A model generated the notes under the pieces. That model ran no database searches, was not told the origin of the DNA, and saw only the letters and a program-made list of their open reading frames with translations. Positions 1-7,358 of a DNA stretch of 33,829 nucleotides are shown here, one piece after another. Where the stretch lies: the NCBI GenBank assembly GCA_964469555.1, contig CAYYAQ010000049.1:1-33829 (forward strand), in the 5' to 3' direction. Both the position numbers and the translations under genes were made by a program. This stretch comes from CAYYAQ01 sp964469555. Lineage in GTDB: Bacteria; Planctomycetota; UBA1135; UBA2386. How positions within the stretch are numbered: the first letter of the stretch is position 1; every line of letters starts with the position of its first letter.

Positions 1-328
1 AGAGGAATAGCAAGACGACGACTCCCAGCGCCCGGATCGCGCCGATGTACACGTGGGAGTTCGCGGTGTCTTGCAGCAGACCGAACGCCATCCCCATGTT
101 GTATTCGCGCACGACTTGGAGGTTGAAGAAACCCAGCTCGAAGATCGGGGCCGGCATCGACTCCGCGAGAAGTCCGTTCGCGCGGACGTGGAACTCCACG
201 GCCTCGGTCTTGCTCCACCAATCGAGCGCGATCGCCCCTGCCAGGAGGGCCCAGAACGTGATCCACGGGGTCACCCTTGCACGCGGACGGTTGTTCTCGT
301 CGCCCGGCTGGTGAGAGTCCGCGGTCAT
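1..328 (-). CDS. lspA: Signal peptidase II (lipoprotein signal peptidase), N-terminal part, runs off the window
   Basis: I translated this from the minus strand starting at the ATG at 328; 109 residues are visible before the left edge. LspA is the inner-membrane aspartyl protease that removes signal peptides from diacylglyceryl-modified prolipoproteins. The first hydrophobic segment (WITFWALLAGAIALDWW) ends in the family's first conserved block, here LDWWSKTEAV (usually LDQxSK). The second block follows about 45 residues later as FFNLQVVREYNMGMAFGLL (usually NxGxAFS, so Gly replaces Ser here). The two catalytic Asp motifs lie in the missing C-terminal part. The start overlaps the stop of the upstream small membrane gene by ATGA, so the two are probably co-transcribed. 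The window encodes at least two predicted lipoproteins (6209-7210 and 12175-13017) that would be substrates. Identification rests on motifs and their spacing. Confidence 0.87.
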   Translation of the reverse strand, partial: MTADSHQPGDENNRPRARVTPWITFWALLAGAIALDWWSKTEAVEFHVRANGLLAESMPAPIFELGFFNLQVVREYNMGMAFGLLQDTANSHVYIGAIRALGVVVLLFL

Positions 329-606
329 CGCTCGACCTCGATTTCGGACGGGGATCGCAGCATCCACATGGCGACCCGCGGCAAGAGGAACGCGCCGACG
401 ATCGCGAACACCGGAAAGCTCCACTCGGCGATGGTGGTCGCCGTGGAGATCGGTGGAGGCGGCACCGCGTGATCGAACGGGTCGAATCCTGAGAGCAATC
501 CGAGCTCGGTCATGCCCAATCCTGCGAGGGCCCAGAGAACGAGGCCGACGACGGCACCGGCCAAAGTTAGCAGGATCTTTGTCATGCGGTTGTGGGAGGA
601 AGACAC
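325..606 (-). CDS. Small membrane protein of unknown function, upstream of lspA
   Basis: This 93-residue product has two hydrophobic segments: roughly residues 10-37 (ILLTLAGAVVGLVLWALAGL and onwards) and 60-80 (WSFPVFAIVGAFLLPRVAMW). A short Pro-rich linker (AVPPPPIS) separates them and the tail is acidic. It looks like a two-pass inner-membrane protein. The longest reading uses a GTG at 606; an in-frame ATG at 585 removes seven residues and puts the start directly before the first membrane segment. Neither has a clear ribosome binding site. Its stop overlaps the lspA start by four bases, which supports translation and co-expression. I do not recognise a family. A small membrane gene in front of lspA may be a lineage-specific partner, but that is inference from position only. 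Confidence 0.7.
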   Translation of the reverse strand: MSSSHNRMTKILLTLAGAVVGLVLWALAGLGMTELGLLSGFDPFDHAVPPPPISTATTIAEWSFPVFAIVGAFLLPRVAMWMLRSPSEIEVER

Positions 607-733
607 GCTTGCAATGCGTCAGAAATCGGGGTTTCCAGGGTAATTCGATTCCACCACGACGAGGGAATGCTGCCAACCATCCTTTCCCGCTGTCAGTATG
701 AGGTATGCGATCGTCGATCCATGGGTATATGGG

Positions 734-739
734 TATAAT
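734..739 (+). promoter_or_regulatory. Perfect -10 box (TATAAT) upstream of the two-component operon
   Basis: TATAAT stands 22 bases before the ATG at 761 in a locally AT-rich stretch of otherwise GC-rich DNA. No good -35 box lies 16-18 bases upstream (TCGTCG at 711-716 is poor). The box places transcription start near 746, inside the longer reading that begins at 698, so it argues that the kinase gene starts at 761. Confidence 0.45.
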
Positions 740-760
740 GGTCATTCCTGCTCTTCCCCC

Positions 761-1450
761 ATGCGTCCGGACCCAGAGACCCCCCGACGGGACCGAAGAA
801 CGCCAGCTCCGCGACTCCCAGGCCTCTCCGCGCGCCTGATGCTTGTCGTGTTGGTGTTCGCGGTTGTGATGGCCGGCGCCTACTACTGGCTGGTCCACCG
901 TCCTCTGTACGAGCAACTACGCGGTCTCGATGAGACCGAGGTTCGGCTCCTGTTCCGGAATCAGCGCAACCAACTCCGGCTGGATTTCGAAGGGGCCCAA
1001 TCGGAACTCACCTCGATAGCCAAGCGCGATGTGATCAGGGGATTCGACCCGGTGCAACTCGACAAGGCTCTTGCGCAAGAGGAGCAGACGACCACCTTCT
1101 ACAAGAGGTTCACGATCATGGACATGAATAGTCGGGTGGTATCCCGACCGAGCATTCCGAGTTCCAATGGCCTGGATCGATCTGACCGCGGCTATTTCAG
1201 GGGGCCGCTCGGGAACAACAGTCTCTACATCGAAGTCGAGGACGACGGCGTTGGGTTCCGGACCGAACCGCTGCCTCCGCGTGAGAGTCAGATCGGCGGT
1301 CTCGGTCTGTTCAGTTTCCGTGAGCGGGTCCGTCAGATCGGTGGATCGCTCAGCATCGAGAGCAATCCCGATCGGGGCTGCCTCGTCACCGTTGTCATCC
1401 CTCTGAAAGCGGGCAGTGAAGTGCGACGTGAGGAGATCGAGAGCCGATGA
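761..1450 (+). CDS. Sensor histidine kinase (NarL-partner type) lacking its central region
   Basis: From ATG 761 the product has 229 residues. An N-terminal basic stretch leads into one membrane segment (about 26-45, LMLVVLVFAVVMAGAYYW) and then an extracellular Cache-like domain ending in DRSDRGYFRGPL (about 50-148). Within a few residues it switches to the end of a GHKL ATPase domain: G1 box EVEDDGVGF, G2 box GGLGLFSFRERVRQIGG, then the last strand GCLVTVVIPL. The second half of the Cache domain, the second membrane helix, the HisKA_3 phosphoacceptor helix and the N box are all absent, although the frame is kept. As read, it cannot autophosphorylate. Its stop overlaps the response-regulator start (ATGA at 1447). 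An in-frame deletion or a mis-join in assembly are both possible. A longer start at 698 is less likely because of the -10 box at 734. Confidence 0.75.
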   Translation: MRPDPETPRRDRRTPAPRLPGLSARLMLVVLVFAVVMAGAYYWLVHRPLYEQLRGLDETEVRLLFRNQRNQLRLDFEGAQSELTSIAKRDVIRGFDPVQLDKALAQEEQTTTFYKRFTIMDMNSRVVSRPSIPSSNGLDRSDRGYFRGPLGNNSLYIEVEDDGVGFRTEPLPPRESQIGGLGLFSFRERVRQIGGSLSIESNPDRGCLVTVVIPLKAGSEVRREEIESR

Positions 1451-2087
1451 TCAAGATATTACTGGTGGATGACCACAAGGTGATACGCGATGGGCTACGC
1501 CTGTTATTGGACGATCATCCGGACATGCAGGTGGTGGGGAGGCGGACCACGGTCGAGATGCCCTGGCGCTGGCATCCAGGATCCAGGTAGACGTGGTGGT
1601 GATGGACGTGGCCATGCCCGAGCTCAACGGCATCGAGACGACACGACGAATGTTGACCCGGTTTCCCAGCATCAAGGTCGTCTTCCTCTCCATGTACAAC
1701 GAACGGAAGATCCTCACGGAGATGCTTCAGTCCGGGGCTTCCGCACTCGTGGTCAAGGGCAGTGCGACGGAAGATCTCGTGCAGGCGATCCGCACGGTGC
1801 ATGCTGGTCGGACGTTCCTGGCGCCGGAGATCATCAAGATTGTGGGCGAGGACTTTGCCAAGAAGGACGGCGTCGTGCGTGGGAAGTCCAGCGGCCTGAC
1901 CAATCGGGAACTCGAAGTTCTCCAACTCGTGGCCGAGGGCGGCACGACGAAGTCGATCGGCAATCGGTTGGACATCAGCGCCAAAACCGTGGATGCCCAC
2001 CGACAGAACATCATGCGGAAGCTCAATCTGAGGACGGTGGCGGAGCTGACGAAGTACGCCGTTCGCGAGGGGATTACCTTTCTTTAG
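1447..2087 (+). pseudogene. NarL/FixJ-type response regulator, broken by a one-base frameshift
   Basis: The reading from ATG 1447 gives MIKILLVDDHKVIRDGLRLL, the start of a receiver domain with its acidic pocket, but hits a stop at 1588-1590. Adding one G to the G4 run at 1536-1539 restores a continuous protein of about 213 residues: VVGEADHGRDALALASRIQ, then VVVMDVAMPELNG with the phospho-accepting Asp, the conserved Lys in ALVVKGSA, and a C-terminal LuxR-type helix-turn-helix (LTNRELEVLQLVAEGGTTKS and KTVDAHRQNIMRKL). Downstream of the shift the open frame could restart at 1593. The regulator would bind DNA in response to the kinase encoded just before it (ATGA overlap). The shift lies in a homopolymer, so a sequencing error is at least as likely as true decay. 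Confidence 0.85.
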
Positions 2088-2195
2088 AGCCCCAGCGAGA
2101 ATTCGCGGATTTCTTGACGTGCGCGCGAGGGAGTTACGGTGTATAGACTCTTCTCCAATAGACCCCGTTACACATCCCCAATAAAGAAACCCCCA

Positions 2196-2645
2196 ATGGC
2201 CGCCAAGAAAACCAAGAAGAAGACTGCAAAGAAACCTGCAAAGAAGCCTGCAAAGAAACCTGCTGGGAAGTCAGATGGGTCCAAGGCTCTGGAGTTCGCG
2301 CGAGCGTATCTTCGTAAGAAGCCCAAAGCTCCCTTCAGTGAGGTCAAGGCAGGGGCGAACAAGAAGCGGATCACGATCTACCCGATCACCTACGGTCGTG
2401 CCAAAGCTCTCGAGGGACTCGTCGTGGTCTCCGCCTACGGAACAAAGAAGAACACCAAAGCCACGCGCGGTCCGGGTCGTCCGAAGGGCAGCAAGAACAA
2501 GCGTGGCCCGGGTCGTCCGCGCAAGTCTGCGGGGGGACTCGACTCCATCGAGAGCCTCGTATCGACGATCAAGACGCTCCAGCGAGAGCGCGACGACGCC
2601 CTGAGAGCTATCGACAAGATCAAGAGCCTTCTCGCCACTCTGTAG
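2196..2645 (+). CDS. Histone H1-like, AT-hook DNA-binding protein with C-terminal coiled coil
   Basis: The 149-residue product has four parts. Residues 1-25 are a Lys/Ala/Pro tail with three KKPA repeats, like histone H1 or bacterial Hc1-type tails. Residues 30-85 form a basic, probably folded segment (ALEFARAYLRKKPKAPFSEV and KRITIYPITYGRAKALEGL). Residues 91-110 hold two AT-hooks in tandem, each with the GRP core (RGPGRPKGSK, then RGPGRPRK). Residues 115-149 are a heptad-like helix (LDSIESLVSTIKTLQRERDD) that could oligomerise. AT-hooks bind the minor groove of AT-rich DNA, so a nucleoid-structuring or silencing role is likely; this is inferred from composition. I chose ATG 2196 because the protein-like composition begins there; an upstream in-frame start at 2139 would add 19 unconvincing residues. 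No Shine-Dalgarno is visible. A possible -10 (TATAGA, 2142-2147) lies upstream. Confidence 0.8.
   Translation: MAAKKTKKKTAKKPAKKPAKKPAGKSDGSKALEFARAYLRKKPKAPFSEVKAGANKKRITIYPITYGRAKALEGLVVVSAYGTKKNTKATRGPGRPKGSKNKRGPGRPRKSAGGLDSIESLVSTIKTLQRERDDALRAIDKIKSLLATL
2229..2264 (+). repeat. Three tandem 12-bp units encoding KKPA
   Basis: The unit AAGAAACCTGCA occurs three times in a row with single third-position changes (AAG for AAA in unit two, GCT for GCA in unit three). It encodes KKPA-KKPA-KKPA in the basic tail of the AT-hook protein. Such in-frame repeats can change copy number by slippage. Confidence 0.85.
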
Positions 2646-2709
2646 ACGCGACCGAGGGATGATCTTGCAGTGCAGGCGGTAGGCGCTAAGGTCGTGTCGC
2701 GTGACGTGT

Positions 2710-2786
2710 CGGGGCGTAGCTTAGCCTGGTAAAGCGCTTGGTTTGGGACCAAGAGAGCGGAGGTTCAAATCCTCTCGCCCCGACCA
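2710..2786 (+). tRNA. tRNA-Pro (anticodon TGG)
   Basis: The full cloverleaf is readable. The acceptor stem is CGGGGCG paired with CGCCCCG, followed by discriminator A and an encoded CCA. The D stem is GCTT/AAGC around AGCCTGGTA. The anticodon stem CTTGG/CCAAG encloses the loop TTTGGGA with anticodon TGG, and the T stem GGAGG/CCTCT encloses TTCAAAT. The anticodon reads CCA and, with U34 modification, other Pro codons. The length is 77 bases with CCA. It sits between the AT-hook gene and the 3' end of the S9 peptidase gene on the opposite strand. No T-run terminator is obvious after it. Confidence 0.97.
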
Positions 2787-2881
2787 GCCCCCCGCGGAGA
2801 GGAAATTGGTCGGGGTGTGCGGTTCGGTGTTTCGCGCCGCGATGACGGCGAATCCTCTTTTCGCGCGGAGTGGGAAAAAGG

Positions 2882-5052
2882 CTAGCGCCTTGTCTTGAGG
2901 TGGTCGTCGAAGAATCGCGTAAGCAGCTTGTACAGGTGTAGGCGGTCGCGTCCGCGGATGCCGTGTTTTTGCATCGGGTAGGGCATGTAGTCGACGAGAA
3001 CTCCGGACTCGATGCACTTGTCGACGANNNNNNNNNNGCCAGGCTGTGCGACCACATCACGGTCTTGTCGTCGGTGCCGTGGATGACGAGGAGGCGACCG
3101 GTGAGTTTCTTGGCGACCGGTATCACGGAGGCCGAGGCATAGCCTCTTGGGTTCTCTTTCGGCGTGTCCATGTAGCGCTCGGTGTAGCCCGTCTCGTACT
3201 GCCTCCAGTCCGTGACCGGGGCGCCGCTAGCTCCGCAGGCGAAGGTTCCGCGGGGGGATTTCAGCATCAGATTCAAGGTCATGTAGCCGCCGTACGACCA
3301 ACCGTGCACGCCGATGCGTCGGCTGTCGACGTAGGGGAGAGCCTTCAGGTGGGCGATGGCCTGCAACTGGTCGCGGACCTCGAGCTCACCGAGACGCCGG
3401 TGGACCGCCTGCGAGAATTCGATGCCGCGGTTATCCGTGCCTCGGTTGTCGAGCGTGCAGATGATGAATCCGCGAGTCGCCATGTAGTGCAACCACAAGC
3501 TGCTGCCGCCGAGCCATCGGTCCTTTACGAGCTGGCTGTGGGGGCCGCCGTAGACGTAGAGGAGACACGGGTACTTCTTGGCGCCTGCGGGGTCGAGTCC
3601 GGGGGGGAGGATGATGGTGCCGTGCAGCTTCGTGCCGTCGTCGGCACGAATCGAGAAGAACTCCTGCTTGCCCATGACCGGGAACCGGTGTCGGGCTCGC
3701 ACGATGTGGCTGACTCTTCCGGTCGCGAGAAGGATGACCTGGGACTGTCCAGGATTCGAGAGGTTCGAGAAGGTGTCGTGGACGAAGGCGCCGTCGGACG
3801 AGAGTTTGCACCTGTGCTGCCCGCGGTCCTTCGTCACCTGTCGCATTGCGGAGGTCTTCAGGTTGACCTCCCACAGGTGCAACTCGAGAGGGTTCTCGCC
3901 GGAAGCCATGACGTAGGCCAGCGCCGTGTCTCGGAACCCGACGAATTCCCTGACGTCGAATTCGCCCTTCGTCACTTGGGACAAGAGCTTGCCGGTGGCG
4001 TCGTACAGATAGAGGTGGCGATAGCCGTCGCGGGGCGAGAACCACAGAAACCGTCCGCTCTTGTCCTCGAGGAAGATCGGCCCGTGTTGTGGCTCGATCC
4101 ACTGCTCGTCCTTCTCCTCGAACAGGGTCTTTTTGAACTTGGCCTCGGTCGGGTCGAACCGCGCGAGCGTCATGTGGTCCTGGCCGCGGTTCACGATGGC
4201 GATATCGAGCGATGCGCCGGTCGGGCCGAACGTCGCGTTCGTCCAGTAGATGTCTTTCTCAGTGCCCTTCGAGAGGTATCGAACCTTGCCGTCGGCGACG
4301 TCGCACACGCCGACCTGCACGTACGAGTTCGCGCCGCCGGCCATCGGGTAGCGTCCGTGCAGCGCTTTCGGTGGCATCGTCGTGTGGTCGACGAACGGGT
4401 AGCGAGCGGTCGGCCCGAGGTCTTCGCGGAAGAACGCGAGGAAACGGTTGTCCGGGCTCCACCACAAGCCGTCGTGAATCCCGAACTCCTGTCGGTGCGC
4501 GCCGCCGCCGTAGACGACGTCCTTGGATCCGTCGCCGGTGATCTTCTTCGCCTCGGTCTTGCCGATCTGGATGTAGAGCTGGTGATTCACGACGAAGGCC
4601 ACGCGGCTGTCGTCCGCGGCGATCGCCATGCGCGCCGCCCCCTTGGGAAGCGGCAGGATCAGCTCGGCCTTCGCGGTCCCGATCCTCCAGCGGTAGACGC
4701 CGTGAGAGAGTTGGATTCGTATCGTCGTCGTGTTGTGCCAGGTGAACGGCGTGACGATGTTGTTTGTCGAACCCGGTGAACCTGCCGCGGCCAGCGCCGC
4801 GTTGAGGCCCTTGCCGGTGAATAGGATCTTCTCGCCAGGCTTCGTGGCATCGACGACCATCACGCGATCCGCGACCGGGCGCATCCTGGAGAACTTCTGG
4901 GTGTCCGGAATCCACTGATCCCGTGCCACCGGCTCGGTATAGCTCCCCGGCGCCATGATCACCCGCCGGAGCGTCAGGGTCTTGTCGCCCTGGGCGAGGC
5001 AGAAGGTCGTCAGGCCCAGGGTGGCGATGGTTGTGGTCAGTGGAGGTTGCAT
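2882..5052 (-). CDS. Secreted S9-family peptidase (dipeptidyl-peptidase IV / prolyl oligopeptidase type), interrupted by an assembly gap
   Basis: The gene starts at ATG 5052 with a signal peptide (MQPPLTTTIATLGLTTFCLA, probable cleavage near AQG). An N-terminal beta-propeller region (WSPDNRFLAFFRED, FSPRDGYRHLYLYD) follows, then the C-terminal alpha/beta hydrolase. The triad is visible: Ser about 586 in GWSYGGY, Asp in HGTDDKTV (about 661), His in PYPMQKHGIRG after the gap. S9 enzymes of this class release dipeptides or cleave after proline, here in the periplasm or outside. The frame changes across the 10 Ns at 3028-3037. Left of the gap the correct frame reads VDKCIESGVLVDYMPYP and on to FFDDHLKTRR and a stop (2882-2884). 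The true gap must be 2+3k bases; 2 bases gives SLAFVDKC and a 720-residue protein, a normal family length. It is transcribed away from the GT4 gene at 5118. Confidence 0.93.
3028..3037. other. Assembly gap (10 Ns) inside the S9 peptidase gene
   Basis: Ten Ns join two contigs. Reading frames on both sides belong to the same protein but are out of phase across 10 bases, so 10 is a placeholder length. The frames require a gap of 2, 5, 8 and so on. Confidence 0.97.
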
Positions 5053-5117
5053 ACGACCATCTTCGCTGCGCGGTGCGGTTGGGCCAAGGCCACGAGGTGG
5101 GTATTGTCTCGGGCCAC

Positions 5118-6212
5118 ATGACTTCGGGCGGTCGGCACATTCTCCACGTGTTTCCGGGTTTCGACTCCGGGGGCGCGCAGATGCGCACCGTGCAACTCAT
5201 GGGGATGATGCCTGCGGGCACGCGGCACTCGATCCTCGCGATGAACGGTGGTTACCAGTTCGTGACCCAGGTGCCCGACGGAGTTGAAGTGGAGACCCTG
5301 TCCGCGCCGCCGGATCGGTCGTTCCACGGGATGGGCAACTTCATGGCGGACCTCTTGCGGGAGAAGCGTCCCGATGCCGTCATGACCTACAACTGGGGCA
5401 GCATCGAGATGGTGCTCGGCGCCCGCCGCGCCCGGTTCACGCCGCTGATTCACCACGAGGATGGGTTTGGACCAGAGGAGAGTGATAGGTATCTCTTGCG
5501 GCGAATCTGGATCCGGCGGTTCCTCTTGCGGACTGCGACGGCGGTCGCCGTGCCATCGAACACACTGCGCGATCTCGCGATCCGGCGTTGGCGGGTGCCG
5601 TCGGCGCGGGTGCACTACCTCCCGAACGGCGTCGACCTCGAGCGTTTCACGCCGGGCGCTCGGATGGGTGGGGATCCGCCACTCATCATCGGCCACGTCG
5701 GACACCTGCGTCCGGAGAAGAACCAACGTTTGCTGATCAAAGCGTTCGCGCGCAGCGCGTCGCGGGCGTACGCCAGGCTCCATCTCTTCGGTGACGGACC
5801 CGAGGAAGACGACCTCCGACAACTCGTCCGATCCCTCGGTGTGCAGGACGTCGTCGAATTCAAGGGAACTGTCGCGGACACCGCCCCGGTCTATCGGGAG
5901 ATGGACGTGTTCGCGTTGTCGTCGCACACCGAGCAAATGCCGCTGACGGTCCTCGAAGCGATGGCGTCCGGATTGGCGGTCGTGTCGACGGACGTGGGCG
6001 ACGTGCACGCGATGGTCGATCCGAGCAACCACAACCTGGTCGTCGCGAAGGCAAATCCGGATGCGTTTGCGGGCGCGATCGATCGGGCGGTCGACAACGC
6101 GGGCCTGCGACGGTCGGTGGGTGATGCCAACCGCGCTCGATGTGAGTCGGAGTACGACAAACACGCCCGTTACCGGGCGTGGGTCGATCTCTACGATTCC
6201 TTACTCAGCTAG
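5118..6212 (+). CDS. GT4-family glycosyltransferase
   Basis: From ATG 5118 the product (364 residues) begins MTSGGRHILHVFPGFDSGGA, the Gly-rich N-terminal loop of GT-B fold family 4 enzymes. The C-terminal Rossmann half shows IIGHVGHLRPEKNQRLLIKA (start of the GT4 domain), LHLFGDGPEEDDLRQLV, VVEFKGTVADTAPVYREMD, and the nucleotide-sugar-binding E-x7-E block EQMPLTVLEAMASG. These retaining enzymes transfer a sugar from a nucleotide donor, usually into a surface glycan or glycolipid at the inner membrane face. A longer reading from 5031 would overlap the start of the divergent S9 gene and adds no family sequence, so I rejected it. The stop TAG shares a CTAG palindrome with the stop of the convergent lipoprotein gene. 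Confidence 0.92.
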   Translation: MTSGGRHILHVFPGFDSGGAQMRTVQLMGMMPAGTRHSILAMNGGYQFVTQVPDGVEVETLSAPPDRSFHGMGNFMADLLREKRPDAVMTYNWGSIEMVLGARRARFTPLIHHEDGFGPEESDRYLLRRIWIRRFLLRTATAVAVPSNTLRDLAIRRWRVPSARVHYLPNGVDLERFTPGARMGGDPPLIIGHVGHLRPEKNQRLLIKAFARSASRAYARLHLFGDGPEEDDLRQLVRSLGVQDVVEFKGTVADTAPVYREMDVFALSSHTEQMPLTVLEAMASGLAVVSTDVGDVHAMVDPSNHNLVVAKANPDAFAGAIDRAVDNAGLRRSVGDANRARCESEYDKHARYRAWVDLYDSLLS

Positions 6213-7210
6213 AACGTCCAGCCGAAGCCGAACTCGGCGAAGGCCTGGGGTTCCAGCGTGCCGTCGTAGGAGTCTGGGCCATTGCTCTGAATCTCGTAGT
6301 GGCCGCCGATCGTCGTCCCGATGCGGAGGAATGCGGAGAGGTTGGCGTTGAACCGGTGCTGTCCGCCGAGCGACACTTCGAACTCCTGCGCGCTCATGCG
6401 TCGCGGGGTCTTTTGTGGCGAAGGCGCCCGGGTCTGGTAGTTGCCTCCGTCCAGGTCCACGCTCAGGAAAACCGAGTTGTGATCGTTGGGGGTGTGGGTG
6501 AGGCGCACTTGCCTCGGCAACAACACGTCGACGCGCCACTGCTCGTCGGGAATCCAGGCCACGCCGGCGATCGGGTAGATCTCGAGACCGCGGAAGAGAC
6601 CGGAGTGCTCGGCGCCGACCAGGAGGAACAACTCGTTCGAGTAGCGCCACGTCAGCAGGCCCCGACCGTAGAATTGCCAGTCATCGCCGTGCAGCGTGCC
6701 GCCGAAGTCCGTCCATACGCCGGGCACGAAGTCGACCTCGATCAGCGTGTCCTTGTCCAGGAACTGACCGTATTGGATGGTCGCGGTGGCTCGGGAGAGG
6801 ACGACGTTGGCGGGGGCTCCGCCCGGCGTGGCCTGAGCGCGAGGGCTGAAGCTGTAGTGACGGTGACCGTACTGAACGCCTACGTCGACGAACGTGCTCG
6901 GGTCGGCCAGATGGATCCTGCGCTCGACGTCCGCCTTGGCGTGGAGTATGTCGAAGCTGCCGGGTTCGCCCTTGATCTCGTCGCTCTTCATGACGAGTCC
7001 ACTGATCTGCGCCTCGGCGCGCCACGGTTCTCGCCGGAGCATGAAGTCGCCGTGCTGCCTCATGAACAGCGCGTTCGGCGCGTAGTTCTGTGGGATTGCG
7101 ACGCTGCGGTTGTCGGCCCCGCTGTTCGAGCCCGGCGCGTCTCCGTTCATCGGGACGCTGCAGGCGGTAAGTAGGCAAAGAAGGCCACAGGCGGCCACGC
7201 GGTTGATCAT
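6209..7210 (-). CDS. Outer-membrane beta-barrel-like lipoprotein (DUF6268-like)
   Basis: This 333-residue product starts MINRVAACGLLCLLTACS, a lipoprotein signal with lipobox LTAC and Cys17 as the lipidation site. The mature part alternates polar and hydrophobic residues in many short strands (FVDVGVQYGHRHYSFSP, QFYGRGLLTWRYSNELFLLV, VSLGGQHRFNANLSAFLRIG) and ends FAEFGFGWTF with a terminal Phe, typical of outer-membrane barrels. It resembles planctomycete proteins with a DUF6268-type domain, but I name that from memory and the substrate is unknown. A strong Shine-Dalgarno (GGGAGGG, fwd 7216-7222) sits five bases before the ATG. A palindromic candidate operator lies 79-122 bases upstream. A lipobox combined with a barrel-like domain is unusual. 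Confidence 0.75.
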   Translation of the reverse strand: MINRVAACGLLCLLTACSVPMNGDAPGSNSGADNRSVAIPQNYAPNALFMRQHGDFMLRREPWRAEAQISGLVMKSDEIKGEPGSFDILHAKADVERRIHLADPSTFVDVGVQYGHRHYSFSPRAQATPGGAPANVVLSRATATIQYGQFLDKDTLIEVDFVPGVWTDFGGTLHGDDWQFYGRGLLTWRYSNELFLLVGAEHSGLFRGLEIYPIAGVAWIPDEQWRVDVLLPRQVRLTHTPNDHNSVFLSVDLDGGNYQTRAPSPQKTPRRMSAQEFEVSLGGQHRFNANLSAFLRIGTTIGGHYEIQSNGPDSYDGTLEPQAFAEFGFGWTF

Positions 7211-7215
7211 GCGAT

Positions 7216-7222
7216 CCCTCCC
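7216..7222 (-). promoter_or_regulatory. Shine-Dalgarno of the barrel-like lipoprotein gene
   Basis: On the minus strand GGGAGGG lies five bases before the ATG at 7210. Clear Shine-Dalgarno sites are uncommon among the genes here, so this one confirms the start. Confidence 0.75.
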
Positions 7223-7288
7223 AAAGGTGCTGTTGTCGTCGGTCGCGGTCTGAGGGGGGCAGTTTCGCGTATCCGGTGCCGAGTTTCA

Positions 7289-7332
7289 ACTGTGAGGCAG
7301 CGGCGAGAAAACTGTGCACAGTTCTCCACAGT
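7289..7332. promoter_or_regulatory. Candidate operator: 12-bp palindrome ACTGTGCACAGT plus flanking half-sites
   Basis: The intergenic region 7211-7358 contains a perfect 12-bp palindrome, ACTGTGCACAGT (7311-7322). The half-site ACTGTG also occurs at 7289-7294, 22 bases before the palindrome's left half, and CACAGT recurs at 7327-7332, 10 bases after its right half. These spacings equal about two helical turns and one. The palindrome extends imperfectly to GAGAA...TTCTC. The sites lie upstream of the minus-strand lipoprotein gene (start 7210), where a dimeric regulator could act. The regulator is unknown. Confidence 0.4.
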
Positions 7333-7358
7333 GCGTCCGCGCGAGCACGCCGCGGGAA

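Noticed and set aside
698..760. Earlier start for the sensor kinase
   Set aside because: A TATAAT box lies inside it at 734-739, and the extra residues (MRYAIVDPWVYGYNGHSC) look non-coding.
2646..2702. ACGCGAC...GTCGCGT inverted repeat before tRNA-Pro as a terminator
   Set aside because: Only 7 bp with a 43-base loop and no T run; not distinguishable from chance in GC-rich DNA.
2686..3027. Extension of the S9 peptidase frame through the Ns to 2686
   Set aside because: This frame arises only from the artificial 10-N length. It runs through the tRNA gene, while the other phase gives the expected peptidase C-terminus and a stop at 2882.
3046..4779. Long plus-strand open reading frame (577 codons) opposite the S9 peptidase
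   Set aside because: Its translation is Val/Arg/Asp/Glu-rich with no motifs, and it is the antisense shadow of a gene with clear catalytic residues in GC-rich DNA.
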